Shown here piece after piece: positions 35,881 through 47,884 of a DNA stretch of 64,000 nucleotides; within the stretch, counting starts at the first letter, position 1, and each line of letters starts with the position of its first letter. Source of the DNA: Zeugodacus cucurbitae (lineage: Eukaryota > Arthropoda > Insecta > Diptera > Tephritidae). The stretch spans positions 45,964,501-46,028,500 of the forward strand of contig NC_071669.1 in the NCBI RefSeq assembly GCF_028554725.1. The letters are read 5' to 3'. The translations under genes were made by a program, and so were the position numbers. The notes below the pieces were generated by a model. The model made no database searches and had not been told where the DNA came from. It saw only the letters and a list, made by a program, of their open reading frames with translations.

Positions 35881-38389
35881 TCGTTTCTTAAAACTTAGTG
35901 ATGATCCAATTTCGTTAAGACGTTTAAAAAGTATGTCCCCTCGAGGTCTGAAAACTAGGCCTAGGTATATGGCGGCTAAAAACTTATCTTTCGTCTCAAA
36001 GTTCTCAAGTTTTGAAACAAACAGAAGTAATACAGGATCAGATATGGGAAATACGGCGTCTGGTGCAGCAGTTTGGGTGTTGAACAGCTTGACTGTGGCG
36101 ACAACGGAGATTAGCCAAATATGATTATTTTTGGTAGTCAAGGTCGTCAAAACTTCTGAATTCCGGATAAGGAATTCCAATGTCTTCTTTAGACCTGGTT
36201 CGCTGATTGCATCCACTGTTATGACTATTCATTGGTCTGTGATCCAAGATCCAATAGATCCATCTTTATTCAATGGTTACGAAATTACGCAGAAACTCCT
36301 CTTTCTTTAACAATAAGTACTATAACATGTATCATGGTTACCCAGGCTTAAAGAAGGCATATTAAAAGAAATGAACTTGAGCAAAAGAAGTGAATATGTC
36401 TAAATGAAATTACAATGAAAGGAAATCGGTGCTCTGAAACAACTTTAAGTTGATTAACTAACAACTACAAACCTTTTAGAAATTTTCACATGCGATTAAG
36501 TACATATTTTATTGAATTTTCTTTACTCTCTTGTTAGCACAAAACCGCTAACACAAACCCCATTAACGAGCTCAAATATTTTCATAATTATTAGCGATTA
36601 GCTCAACGCGCTTTGCACTTGTTCCCATTCCGTGGAAAGGATTAAATCTAAAAGGGGGTATTTTCAAACAAGTTGTTTCACACATTGCAGACGGCCGCTG
36701 TGGCAAGTAATGGGGCAAGTTATGCGGCAGTGGTCATTCACTCACTCAAAGTGCGCACAAATGAAATGAAATGAAGAAATTACGCTGGAATGTAACAAAG
36801 CCAGTGCTCCTTGGGCTCCTTAAGCTAATGCCGAGCAGCACGAAATAGAGCTATGCGGCAAGTAAGTGGAAAGTCAAAGATTTGCGTTTGAAATTCAAAT
36901 TCTACACTCGAAGAGTCGTGTATTTTCGTGCGATAATTGGCGGCGAGTATTTTTTAATGAGCGCGTTAACATGCGTACCAACGCACATACACTCAAATAC
37001 TCGTAAATATATTTACTGCTGTTTGTATGTGCGTGTGTGTGCGCAAATAATAATTTATAGGCATATATTTTTGCATGTTCGTTGGCATTTGTATGTGTAC
37101 TATTCCGCTTACAATTGTTTTTCGTTCAGCGAGCTACCTGTGTTTAATTTCTCTTGCGAGCGAGTGAACATCTTAATCGCTTAGTAAACACTGACAACAA
37201 AAAACTATATGTATAATTGCTGCAACAGAACAGTGGCAGGCACAACTCAAATGTCGATAGCCGTGCTGACATTGTTGCTGGGTGAAACGCTTTGGCTGTC
37301 TGGCTGAACAGTCTCAACTGACGAATCGTGTGCGATTCCGTTGTGAGTAGTAATTATATTGTATGTTTTTGCGAGGAACAAAACACAGACGAGGAAGCAA
37401 TTGTGGCAGTCGAATACTCATAAATGGTAGACGCCTATTATAGGTGAAGGATAGGAAACGCCAAAGCAAAATGCATTGCACTTCGTGAAAAGTAAAAGAA
37501 TGCATATGAATGCAAATTTGTCTATCAAAGAAGCAGACAACAGTTATTAATTTTTTTTAAGTTACTTTTATGGGGAAGTGAGTATAGAATTTAAAAATTC
37601 GTTAGCACATAATAAGCACTTTTCGACCCTTAAATAAAGGAATACAACATTGAAATCTGTTTGCAAATGTAGCTTCTGTATCTTCCGTATCTTCTAATAA
37701 TATATTCCCATTTCACTTGTACCCAACTTTGTTTTCATCAATTTTAAAACAAATCAGCTCGTAATTAAATACAGAATGGTTCCGTGTCATATGTGCATAT
37801 CTTAGTGCCACCAAAATGTTGTTGATTTGACTTAGATATATCGTGATATGGAGACGTTAAAACTGGAAAACGCGAGGCATGCTTTGTTTACCTCAAATTA
37901 GTACCAATGACTTCAGTCGAACATAGTGTAGGAGTAGAACCACATTGGGTGGCTAACAGCAATTATAGTAAGAAGCGCCTTCTCTGCAAACAAGGTTCAT
38001 TCAGTTTTCCATGAGTCAATTGGTCGGTTCATAGTAATTTTTATTTGAACTTAAGAAAGATATTTTGTTCTACCTAAAATCACATTAGCGCAAAATATTA
38101 GCAATTCAAGTTTCATTTGAAAACCTAGTTAATGAATATTCTTTCTAGCTGAATTTTTATTGATACTGATGCTATTACATCAAAAATTTTGAAAGATATT
38201 GGAACTCACAAACACTGCAAAACTGCTTTTTGGTTGACCATTCGTTTGATAACTTAATGAACAACTGGATAGTGTAAGAATCAACATCTAGGCTCCAGTT
38301 CAATGATCAATAACTAAATAACAGAGAAGAAAGCAGTATTTGCTTTCTGTAAGTTTTCTCTTAAAAATATTAGATTTTAATAAGTGCTT
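35881..38389. other. intronic DNA; unidentified open frame then mixed composition
   Basis: 35881-36213 (minus) is an open frame fused to the RTE relic (words SKLENFETKDKFLAAI, FRPRGDILFKRLNEIG) that I cannot assign. The remainder is intron. A single-copy block of higher GC lies at about 36680-37400, and there is AT-rich DNA beyond it. No host exon was seen. Confidence 0.4.
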
Positions 38390-38730
38390 TGCTAAAAAAA
38401 TCAATGCTACATATAATTCCCTTCATATTTGTGAATATGGTTGTAATTAATATGAGTACTAGTAAATTGGTTAAAAAAACAGGTTCCAATATATTTTTGG
38501 AGCTCCTTTACTTCTTACGACATTCTCAATACATCACTGTATCCACAATAATTTTTACTGCGTCAAAAGTGATGCCATTGTATTACCGCCTCTTTATATT
38601 TAAGTCGAGCTCGTTTAAAGTTTTGAGTATATTATAAACGACAATCCTTAAAAATATGCAAAATGTTCTCGATTGGTCTCAAATCGGGACTATTGCCTGG
38701 TATATGGAATTATTCCAACTATATCCAAAT
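38390..38730 (-). mobile_element. Tc1-like transposase relic (C-terminal part, minus strand)
   Basis: Minus-strand translation at about 38640-38705 gives IPGNSPDLRPIENILHIFKD. This is the Tc1-family block that carries the third catalytic acidic residue, the Glu of PIEN. Downstream the frame is broken by stops, but weak C-terminal similarity may continue to about 38390. No terminal repeats were identified. It abuts, on its right, the pogo-like element at 38756. Confidence 0.75.
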
Positions 38731-38755
38731 ATTAAAAAAAAATCTCATGAAAATA

Positions 38756-39301
38756 CAGTGAAACTTCTCTAACTCGAATCACCATAATCCACAAAAAGCT
38801 TCGAGTTAGAGAGACTTCGAGTTATAGAATTTGCATTAAAACATATAAATTTTCAAAAAGCTGTAAAATAAGATTTAGACACTGTTTTATTTATTTACTT
38901 CGCAAACATTTTTATTTACATACGTTAAAAGATGTATTCTGTAATTTTCTTTGTTGCAGTTTGCTATTGAAGTATGTATCCCATGCCTTTGTTAGATGAT
39001 TTATGCAATTCATAAGTGTAATATCATACTTTTTGTTCGCCTCCATAATATACAGAGTAAAATTTTAAATTTTATATAATGCCCTGACCAAAAAGTTCGG
39101 TTTATGGAAGGAAATTTGTATGAAAGTTGCCTTCTATTGCCACTTCAAGAGTTCGAGTTATGGAGAACTTCGAGTTATAGAAATTCGAGTTAGGGAAGGA
39201 AATTTGTATGAAATTTGACTTTTAAGCGCTATTGCCATGTCAAGTGTTCGAGTTATGGAGATCTTCGAGTTATAATAGTTCGAGTTATGGAAGTTCAACT
39301 G
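38756..39301. mobile_element. 546-bp pogo-like non-autonomous element
   Basis: The left end is CAGTGAAACTTCTCTAACTCG; the right end is the inverse (CGAGTTATGGAAGTTCAACTG), giving roughly 23-bp imperfect terminal inverted repeats. A TA precedes the left end; the right flank is CA, so the target duplication is not intact. Internally, the words TTCGAGTTAT and GGAAATTTGTATGAAA recur in two related blocks (about 39100-39180 and 39190-39280). It is related to the 118-bp element at 10288 and encodes no transposase. Confidence 0.7.
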
Positions 39302-41530
39302 CAAAGTTAACTTGAATATAATAATTAAAAAAAAAATAAAAGCATGACTAACCGTTTTTGTATTATGGTAAGAAGAAGAATCGTCCCACTGGAATCGTCA
39401 ATAAAAAATCTTAACTCTTAACTGGTTTAATTATTGTTGAATCTATAACGACGTTTCAAAGTTAGCATATAAGGTCGATACTTTGCGATCTGAGTTTTCT
39501 TGTCCGTTGCGGTAGATATTTGGTTATCGAGGGACTTCGGATTACACTTAGTCTAAAAACCCTCTCAACAAAGTGAGTATAATTCATTATAGATACGAAT
39601 TTCTAAAACTTCGTGGAGAGTATGGTATTGTTTCTCGACTCACAGAGCATTCCCCTCGCGTTCAAACGAACTTTCGATATTACCACCGATTGAAGAATCA
39701 ACAGATTTGTTCCACTTGGTCAAAACGTTATTCCAGAATTCAAGATATAAATAATAACAAAATCTGTCCATTCTATCTATTCTATAAAGCTTTAATGGTA
39801 AAAAATAAATTTGTAACCTTGTAAAATAAGCATTTCTCTCATGCTTTGCACGAATATCACTCATTGCATTAAATTTAATGAACGTGATTTTAAATTGCGC
39901 TTTGCATATAATGCATGCCAATCTTAATTTATTCAATTGTGCAGAAAATAGTTATACAAATGTTTAACGTCCGAAAACGCTTAACGTACGGAATATTTTC
40001 AAACCGAACGCCGCCCCCTATGTGCTTCCCTTCTACAAAAGCTATAGATAGTACCAAGCGGCACTGCCAATAAATACCTCTATGATATGGTCATTGTGAT
40101 ATTTGTTTTTGCTGTTTCTGCTGCTGCTGCCGACAGAACCACAGTTTCCACAAATTTCACATTGTCCGCCGCCACATAGCATTAAGGTCTACATATTTAC
40201 CTACATAGGTAGATGTATGTATATGCTCATATACATATAATTATGTTTTTTCATACACTGAGTGATACTGAGTGGTTTGGTGGTTGTGTGTCCATAGACG
40301 TTTTGGCTGCAGTTGGCACAACAATTAGTGCAACACCGAAGTGCAGCAGCTCATAAAAAGTAGTTAATTGCATTTTTATGCAAATCGCCAACATTAAAAT
40401 AATTACAGTTGTTGACTCGTGTTTCAAGCTGATTTCAAAGTAGTAAAAAAATGCGAAAAAGCGCTAAACAAATGCAATTCGATGGCGGAAAAAAGTCTAA
40501 AAACAAATAAATTGGCTACTGGGCAGCGGAGAAAAATATTCGAAATGCATTTATTGCGGAGGAAACGAGCGACCAGCGGCCTACATGGCAGAGTTAAAGT
40601 CAGATCTGCGCCCCTGTATCGTCTAATAAAGCCTTGCTGGGCACTAAAATGTGCGTTCATTTAGTTGACTCTTGATAACGTTCACATACATCTATGTATA
40701 AGTACTTAAGCTCAAACTCCTTGATTGTCGTCAACTATGTTGTTGTCACAAGCGAGTCGAGCGTGCGAGCGTTTATGTGGATCCGGATATAATTTACTTT
40801 GCAACAGATTTAATGTCTTGTAAAAATGCGCGATTAGCAGCTAGTGCCACACAAACGCAGCAACAAAAGCTCCTACATTTGTACATACACATGTTTGTGG
40901 CAGCCGTCAACAACAGCGCGATGAAGTTGTTGTACATGCACATATTTACATATATTGGCTACAATGCGTTTTACATTTTATTGACTGCTTGTTGGCTGCC
41001 GTTCGCTAATTGCCGCTTGTGCGCTTAATTTAACATGGCTAAAGAAAATAAATAAATAAATTGCAGAAATATTCATGCATGAGACGTAACACTCATGTAT
41101 TTTTCTAATTTCCTCATCACCATCCATTCATTGGCCAGTTTTAAGGTCCAGTAGCAACGACGATGTTAACTACATCTCAGATTACTGAGGAAATGTGAGA
41201 AAATACTATAGAATGGTGTTTGGATTTGGTTGTTCAATTTCGAAATTGGCAAAAATATCTGAATTCAGTTGCAATATTTATTCTGAAATTAGCTTGTAAA
41301 CCAATAACAAATTGACAGATCTTTCATTGTACTTCGAGGAGAACAAAATCAAAAAATATAAGTAATATTTCATGATATTTTGAAAGTGCTAAAGATGGTT
41401 TGGCTCTCTAAAGAAACCCGTCAGAAGCATAAAATTAACTAAAACGATCATATATGAGGTTTACATGTTTTTTACAATGGACCGCTTCATTTTAGACCAA
41501 GCCTCACATCTCAGCAACTACTCGATATAC

Positions 41531-41561
<31 letters not shown>

Positions 41562-41983
41562 CGAGCCTCTGGAATTCCTATAGTTACGATTTGAGGTAAA
41601 ATCGGACTACAACGACGTCTACATTAAATATAACAGCAACTTCATTTCCATTAGATTGAATATATTAAAATAGTGATTTTGAAGGGATGGCAACTCTAAT
41701 CACATAGTAGTCGATATTCGGACTATACTTTTTCAAGAACATAGATGCCGAATATAAACGCCTCAGTGCCTATGTCTGAGTTTATACCGAAAATATCGTT
41801 CAAGTTCTGAGATATTATATCTTAATTAAACAAGGGATTGATGACAATGTGGGCTGGTGATAAAAATTAATATGATCGGTTCAAAACATCCGTTAGCCCC
41901 CATACTTCCAATAAAAAGGTGGATTTAGTGTTAAAATTAAATGAATCTAGACCTCAGCCATACACCTATGTATGTATGTAATA
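39302..41983. other. intronic DNA with candidate regulatory block at about 40000-41030
   Basis: About 40000-41030 is single-copy, less AT-rich, with CAGC/TTGC words. The rest is AT-rich. An (AT)n/(ATAC) tract with dyad symmetry lies at about 41528-41565. No coding or transposon motif was recognised. Confidence 0.45.
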
Positions 41984-42463
41984 TCTGGTTGGCAAATATC
42001 TCCCTTCCGCATTTTTGCTATTTATTCAATGCTTTATAAAAAGTATTATAGTGATCGGATTTAGTTCAAATTTGCGCCGTTTCGTTCTATAATCTTCTCG
42101 TAGAAGCCCCTCTCATGATTTGCGAAGAACTCGGACTTTTCAGTAGCCTCTTTTGAGTTCAACTTTACACCAACGCCCTTGTTCGCCACGGACAGGAATA
42201 GGTGGTAATCACTTGGCGCTATGTCCGGGATATATGGTGGATGCGATAAAACCTCCCATCCGAGCTCCCGAAGCTTCTGACGAGTCATCAACGAAGTGTG
42301 TGGTTTGGCGTTGTCCTGGACACTTCCTGTTGCCCAATTCTGGATGCTTCTGGACGATCGCCTGCTTCAAGCGGTCCAGTTGTTCGCAGTAGATGGTAGA
42401 ATTAAGCGTCTGGCCATATGGGAGCTCTTAGTGGATGATTCCCTTCCAATCCCACCAAATACC
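41984..42463 (-). mobile_element. mariner relic, C-terminal half with terminal inverted repeat
   Basis: The terminal repeat TCTGGTTGGCAAATATC starts at 41984 after a TA and corresponds to TTAGGTTGGTAAATATC at 57982. On the minus strand 42291-42061 encodes TRQKLRELGWEVLSHPPY, then IPDIAPSDYHLF with the third catalytic Asp, and KGVGVKLNSKEA near the C-terminus. Upstream words match STIYCEQLDRLK of the 57.9-kb copy. The element stops abruptly near 42463, after the DWKGII region, so the N-terminal half and the other end are lost. Confidence 0.85.
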
Positions 42464-42600
42464 TTCTTTCCTTATTATACCCAATATATTGAATTTCGTT
42501 CTATTGTAGCCCATAATCGGTATTAGCAAAATGTATCTGAAAAAAGAACGTTTGGTTAGAATTATCTGGTTCGGTGGTAAAATTAGTGATATCGATATAT

Positions 42601-43730
42601 AATTATACTCTCGCAACAAATGTTGCTAAAGAGAGTATAATAGTTTTGTTCAAATAACGGTTGTTTGTAACACCCAAAACTAAACGAGTTAGATATAGTT
42701 TTATATATACCAAAGTGATCAGGGTGAAGAGTGGAGTTCAAATCCGAATGCCTGTCTGTCCGTCCGTCCATCTGTGCAAGCTGTAACTTTAGTAAAAATT
42801 AAGATATCTTGATGAAACTTGGCACACTTATTTCTTGGCACCATAGGAAGGTTGCTTTCGAAAATGAGCAAAATCGGACCACTGCCACGCCCACAAAATT
42901 GCGAAAACCGAAAACACATAAAGTGCCATAACTAAGCCATAAATAAAGCTATGGAAATAAAACTTGGTATGAAGGGGCATATTTGGATGTAATTTTTTTG
43001 GGGAAGTGGGCGTGGCCCCGCCCCCTACTAAGATTTTTGTACATACCTCGCAGACCAATAGAGCTATAAAAACCAAACTTTCTGCAGTCGTTTTGAGCCA
43101 CTTCCTAATACAGTCCAAAAATTACAGAAATCGGATCATAACCACGCCCACCTCTCACACAAAAGTTAGGTTGAAAATGACTAAAAGTGCGTTAACTCAC
43201 TAACGAAAAACGTCAGAAACACTAAATTTCACATAAGAAATGGCAGATGAAAGCTGCACTCAGATTTTTTTACAAAAAGGAAAATGGGCGTGGCATCGCC
43301 CACTTATGGGTCAAAAACCATATCTCAGGAACTACACGACCGATTTCAATGAAACTTACATCCCAATGATATGTTGTGAAAATAGGCCAAGTCGCTTCAC
43401 AACCACGCCTACTTCCTATGTACCAGAACTTTGAAGACAATCTAAATCGGTGCAGAACTTTGACCAAATACTACGTTAATAGTGCGGCAGCCCCATTCTA
43501 AAAATCGCCGAAATCGGACCATATATTAAGGCCCCATATATCGAACACGAGGACCTCGGTGCTTCTAACCTAATATTAAGGTTTCCAACTTTCAGTGGAC
43601 TTTATACAATATATATGACGAATATGTGGGTCAAATTGTGTATTATATAATATAAATAAAGTTAAATAAATAAATTGCGAGAGTATAAAATGTTCGGTTA
43701 CACCCGAACTTAGCCCTTCCTTACTTGTTT
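42601..43730 (-). mobile_element. dispersed hairpin-ended repeat, copy C (most complete)
   Basis: In its own orientation (minus strand) it begins at 43730 with AAACAAGTAAGGAAGGGC, then a hairpin with GTTCGG/CCGAAC arms, then ATTTTATACTCTCGCAA. It ends at a second hairpin (42603-42640) formed by TATACTCTCGCAACA and TGTTGCTAAAGAGAGTATA. At about 1,130 bp it is the longest copy in the window and can serve as the reference for A, B, D, E and F. It has no long open frame with a recognisable domain. Confidence 0.8.
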
Positions 43731-44646
43731 CTATTAATATCATTAATATAGTGAGGTAGACTTTGGTAATAATTTTTTGTTCTACCCGACCTTATCTCCT
43801 CCATATTTTTTTATATAGCAATTAGTCGTTTCAGTACTTTTTAATCGATTAGAATAGGATACAAATTTTATCTGATGGTTTTAAAAAGTTTTAATATTAG
43901 TTTCGATTATTAGTCAGCGAAGCAAATATTATTCTTAAGTAATATAATTTTGTAATAATAGAGTTAAACGCTTTCATCTTCATTATTACTCACTTGTTCA
44001 TCTAATTGCTATTATTCCAACTTCATCTATTATACTTTAACCATTGTTCCCTAAATTTTATACAGAAAAAATATATTTTCTTCTTGCTTGTCATTTGGAA
44101 TTTCATTTAAATATTTTAACAACTTCAGAGCCTAATGAAACGCCAGCTGTTGTACAAATTCTGTTATGCAAATTTTCTTAAAAGTGAATTTCTTCAAATA
44201 TGCGACTACAACGAATTCCAGCCTGTAGCACATACCCACACACACACACACTTAGATACCTATAATCTTATTCAACTCTTTTTCTATTCGAATTTGAATT
44301 TCAGTCGATTGCCTACAGCACTTGCTGCTTGAAATGAACTTGAGTTCACAGAACAACAACACCACTCAGCTCGGCTCTGTCCGCCTCAGTGTCGGCAGTT
44401 TGGTTGACAAAATTCTGTAGCAATTAAATGCAAAATTATTCACTTCGGCAGCTGTTTGCCAACTGAAAGCTAACAAATTTCTATATGCTGCTAGATAACT
44501 GTATATACCGATGTATGTATTTATTTACTAAGCTGCAGATCTTCAATTCATTAAGTTTATTCGCATTTAATAAAGCAAATAGAGCGATTGATGTTTGTGA
44601 AATTTAATTATTTTGTGGATTTTAATTTTTCTTCGTATCTTTTCAG
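43731..44646. other. end of intron 2
   Basis: AT-rich DNA with a CA run at about 44228-44250, leading to the acceptor at 44646. Nothing else was seen. Confidence 0.55.
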
Positions 44647-44768
44647 AGTACTCCTTATGCTTTGAAGGATGGCAGTTGCAACGGTAGTGAGGTGACAACT
44701 TGGACGTCGACGGGGTTGCCACCTTCAACCGGTTACTATACGTATGATCCTACATTCGGTGCGTATAG
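44647..44768 (+). CDS. ara: Iroquois-class homeobox protein (araucan/caupolican), coding exon 3
   Basis: A 122-bp exon after acceptor CTTTTCAG and before donor GTAAGT (44769). It encodes residues 219-258, reading STPYALKDGS and ending TGYYTYDPTFGAY plus two bases (AG; phase 2). The words PYG.KD, W(T)S and TGYY.YDP directly precede the homeodomain in Drosophila Ara and Caup, so the next exon should encode the DLAARRKN-type homeodomain start. The phase-2 junction predicts Ser or Arg at residue 259. No homeodomain-coding sequence was found between here and base 64000, so intron 3 exceeds the window. Intact, no disruption. Confidence 0.95.
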
Positions 44769-45229
44769 GTAAGTGAAATGGATAAAAGAAAAATATAAAT
44801 AATTTTATATAATGCGCCATGAACTCCATAGTGAAAATCATTATATTGCCAATATGGGACCAAAGACAACTAGTTGACCGATATCAAGCATTTTTAATAC
44901 AAAAACACATCTCCACATAATTTCATTACAATGTCATCTGCATATTCCAGTAGCATTGTCCTTTTAGAATACATGTATATTGCGCTTCAGATTAAAAAGA
45001 CTAAAATCTCGTCTGGCATAGGCTTTGAGCGGAGGTGTCGATCTGTTAATCGAGGGTCCCACCTTCATATTTTCAAAATGTAGCGTGATAGAGCTATTTA
45101 TTAATATCAATTCTATGGGAAAGTTTTTACTGCGACCCGTGTATAGTAAGTGTTTTAAAGGTTGGTAAATGACTGAGTTACAGCAAATTTTGTTATGTTT
45201 TGGCCCTCAGTCCTTTAATTCCACCTAAA

Positions 45230-45435
45230 TACAATATCTGAAGGCTCCAAAGAATATGTGTTTCGACTTTTATTACGATTTATTAATTTTTACTCCAGTT
45301 AAAGCTTTACGGATAGGCGGGCGTACATATAAACATCCGAAAACTAGTTCACCTCGTCATTATCATCATTTTGATATACATAACTCCATGTGGATCGTTA
45401 TTAGTTTTAGATTTTACAGACAACAAGGTTAATCC
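45230..45435 (+). mobile_element. dispersed hairpin-ended repeat, relic F
   Basis: Degenerate match to the 3' third of copies A and B: TTTTTACTCCAGTTA, ACATCCG, TTCACCTCGTCAT, TTTGATATACATAACTCC, then AGTTTTAGATTTTACAGACAAC. Both ends are lost, and it is older and more diverged than the other copies. It may extend left to about 45000. Confidence 0.5.
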
Positions 45436-47884
45436 TTCATTATGTTCATCAAAATCACCTTCAGCACAAATCTCTAAAATTACATTCTTTTAGTGAGAAC
45501 AGTTTCATACAGCAGTTAAAGATAGAAGAAGTAAGTTGAGTTATTTTTTCTTTTACGCTTCTTAGCAGTAAAATCAGTGAAAATTAACAGCAAGTAAATC
45601 TTCGACAAATTCCGCAAATAACCGTGACCACCTGAAATCTGCGAAAATCCAAGAGTTCTATGATACTTAAACGGTATTGAAGTAAAAATCTTCACAACAA
45701 TCATGGCGAAGTTCTTGCGAAGAATTTTCACACACTTCCCTTATTCAACATGAATGAAGAACAGAATGTTAAATTAATTTCTAATCTCCACAATATATGA
45801 ATCGAACTTTGAACCTCACACAAACGAGCATACCTACACACAGCCCTCACACCACTAGCAGCCGCTACAAATCCGTTGCTCATAAAAGCCAACAAGTACA
45901 AGCATTATAATGTTTTTTACAGTTTGCTTGCCTACACATCAATACATAATACATACCTACATATTATTCCTCTGTGTGTGAATGTGTGTGTGCGCGCCGA
46001 GTAAGTTCTTAAATTGCTGGCAAAATTCCGAACTTGTGAACTTGCTGCAATAAAAAGCGAAAATCGAGACGTGAGATAATTCCATCTGGGCCAAGCGAGC
46101 CAACTCATCCCCCACATTGGCGCTCAGAAGCTGCCAAGTTTTCACCAGCCGTGCCACACCGCTTCCGGTTACTTTAAAAACGCCTGCTGTGCTCAGCTAC
46201 GCTCGGCGGCTATGTGCTGCGCCAGCTGCGACGCTGAATAGTTTTGCCACACACTTACACTTACTTGTGCACACGATGAGCCGAACGTCGTGGCGTATGA
46301 TGAACTTATACACACACACACTCACTCATTTCTCTGGCTGCTCGCATGACTTTCTTGTTTTGCTGTTTATTTGTTGCTTTGTATTTTTGGCAGGCGGGCG
46401 AACTTAAAAATGCGTGCGGCAACTAACCGCCTCTCACATCGCCTGCTCCTCGCAGCTATTGACCGAAAAGTCAGCACAGGCGGCGACTTACGCCGAGCAC
46501 TGGAGCGCCGGCAATTGAAACTTTGCCAGACGCAGCCGGCGAGCGGTTAGCAGCCAACAAAAGCCAAGAAAGCAAAAGTGGCCAGCTTGCGCAGTTGCCT
46601 GAGCGCGGGATGACGGCGGCAGACACAAAAACGCGTTTGGCTTTGCAAAGTCAGTCAGTGCGAGTCACAAGTGGTGGCCCATTGTGTGCTGCCATGAGAC
46701 AATGAGTTGTGCGAGTGGTGAGCGCACGCACAGCCGGCTGAACTTAAAAGTTTAAAGTTTTTTTCTCTCCGTCGCCGGAGGGTATTGTGCCTTAAATTGT
46801 GACTTTTTATTTCGGAGAATTTTTTTTCAAAGTTAGTACAAAAAAGCTTTATTTAGAAGTTAGTTGAGAAAATGGAGACGTTTGTTTCGAGTTTGGTGTG
46901 TATCAGGAAAATTGTTTTAGAAATATATGTAATTTATATTTTAAAGTTAGTGCTCTTTAATTCACTAAGGTATCGCTACATATTTTAATTTTTATTGTTG
47001 TAATTGATTATTTTAAATTTTATCAACTTTTCATAGTAATTACTATATATATTTTTATAGAAGGAAGGATGTAAGGAAGATATCTGAAGAATTTGCTGAC
47101 CGGGAGTTGTGGTTAGGACTGATTATACAGGGGATATATTTTTACTTGTAGAAACTCTAATTGAGTAAAATAATCCGCAGAAATCATTTTGCTATTACAC
47201 TACTGACTCTCCTCATCTTCCTATCCTTCCAAGATATTAGAATGATTTGGGATTTGATGAAACTAAATCAAGAACTAGTTTATATTTTAAAATATATTAG
47301 CACCTTAATAATTACCAAAGCCTTAAACTGATAACTTCAAAACCCAGTAAGCAATCTGAACTAATTTATTTTATACGGCTCATTTTCCAATGAACGTTTC
47401 GAAATATATTTTGATAATATATGTTCCCTCTCTGAAAGTGGGTTCTGGGGTTTTGGCTTTGTCATCGGACCGGTAAAGATAATTTAATTATTTCACCATT
47501 ATAATAATAGATAGAACATCAGAAATTGTGAAATTCATAGAAAGAGAATTAAACAATTTAAACAAATGAAAATATTATGAAATGTTTTTTCATAAGATTT
47601 CTATTAAACATAGAAAAGCAGAACATCCTAATTGCATAAAAAATATAAATGTGCATATCTGACATTTAATCTCATATAAGTAAAGGGTTTTCAATAAGAT
47701 TCTCAAAAAGTGGCATTTCAGTTGAGAATAATAATAATATTTTGTTGGGTTAATGTTGACACAAAAGTCCAAGATCGATATAAAACGACTTAATCGATTT
47801 AATCGACCAGTGCTTGACCCTAGAGACATCTAATGGAAAACGGCGGAAGCAAAGTTGTAGACCTAATATAAAGTCCATAAAGAG
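45436..47884. other. intronic DNA with a GC-rich single-copy block (46080-46760)
   Basis: The block at about 46080-46760 is among the most GC-rich single-copy sequence in the window (CGGC, GCCAGC and GAGCGG words) and contains no long coding frame or transposon motif, so it is a strong compositional candidate for a regulatory module. CA/TG runs occur at about 45976-45992 and 46310-46325. From 46760 to 47884 it is AT-rich with nothing identified. Confidence 0.4.

Larger units (their letters stand above)
26323..44646 (+). other. intron 2 of the Iroquois-class gene (18,324 bp)
   Basis: Donor GTAAGT at 26323; acceptor TATCTTTTCAG ending at 44646; phase 0. It holds three of the dispersed hairpin-ended repeats, two mariner relics, an RTE 3' end, a Tc1-like relic and a pogo-like element, listed separately. 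No additional host exon was recognised. Confidence 0.9.

Noticed and set aside
47680..47770. GGGTTTTCAATAAG as a possible transposon terminus
   Set aside because: No matching inverted end or transposase sequence was found nearby.
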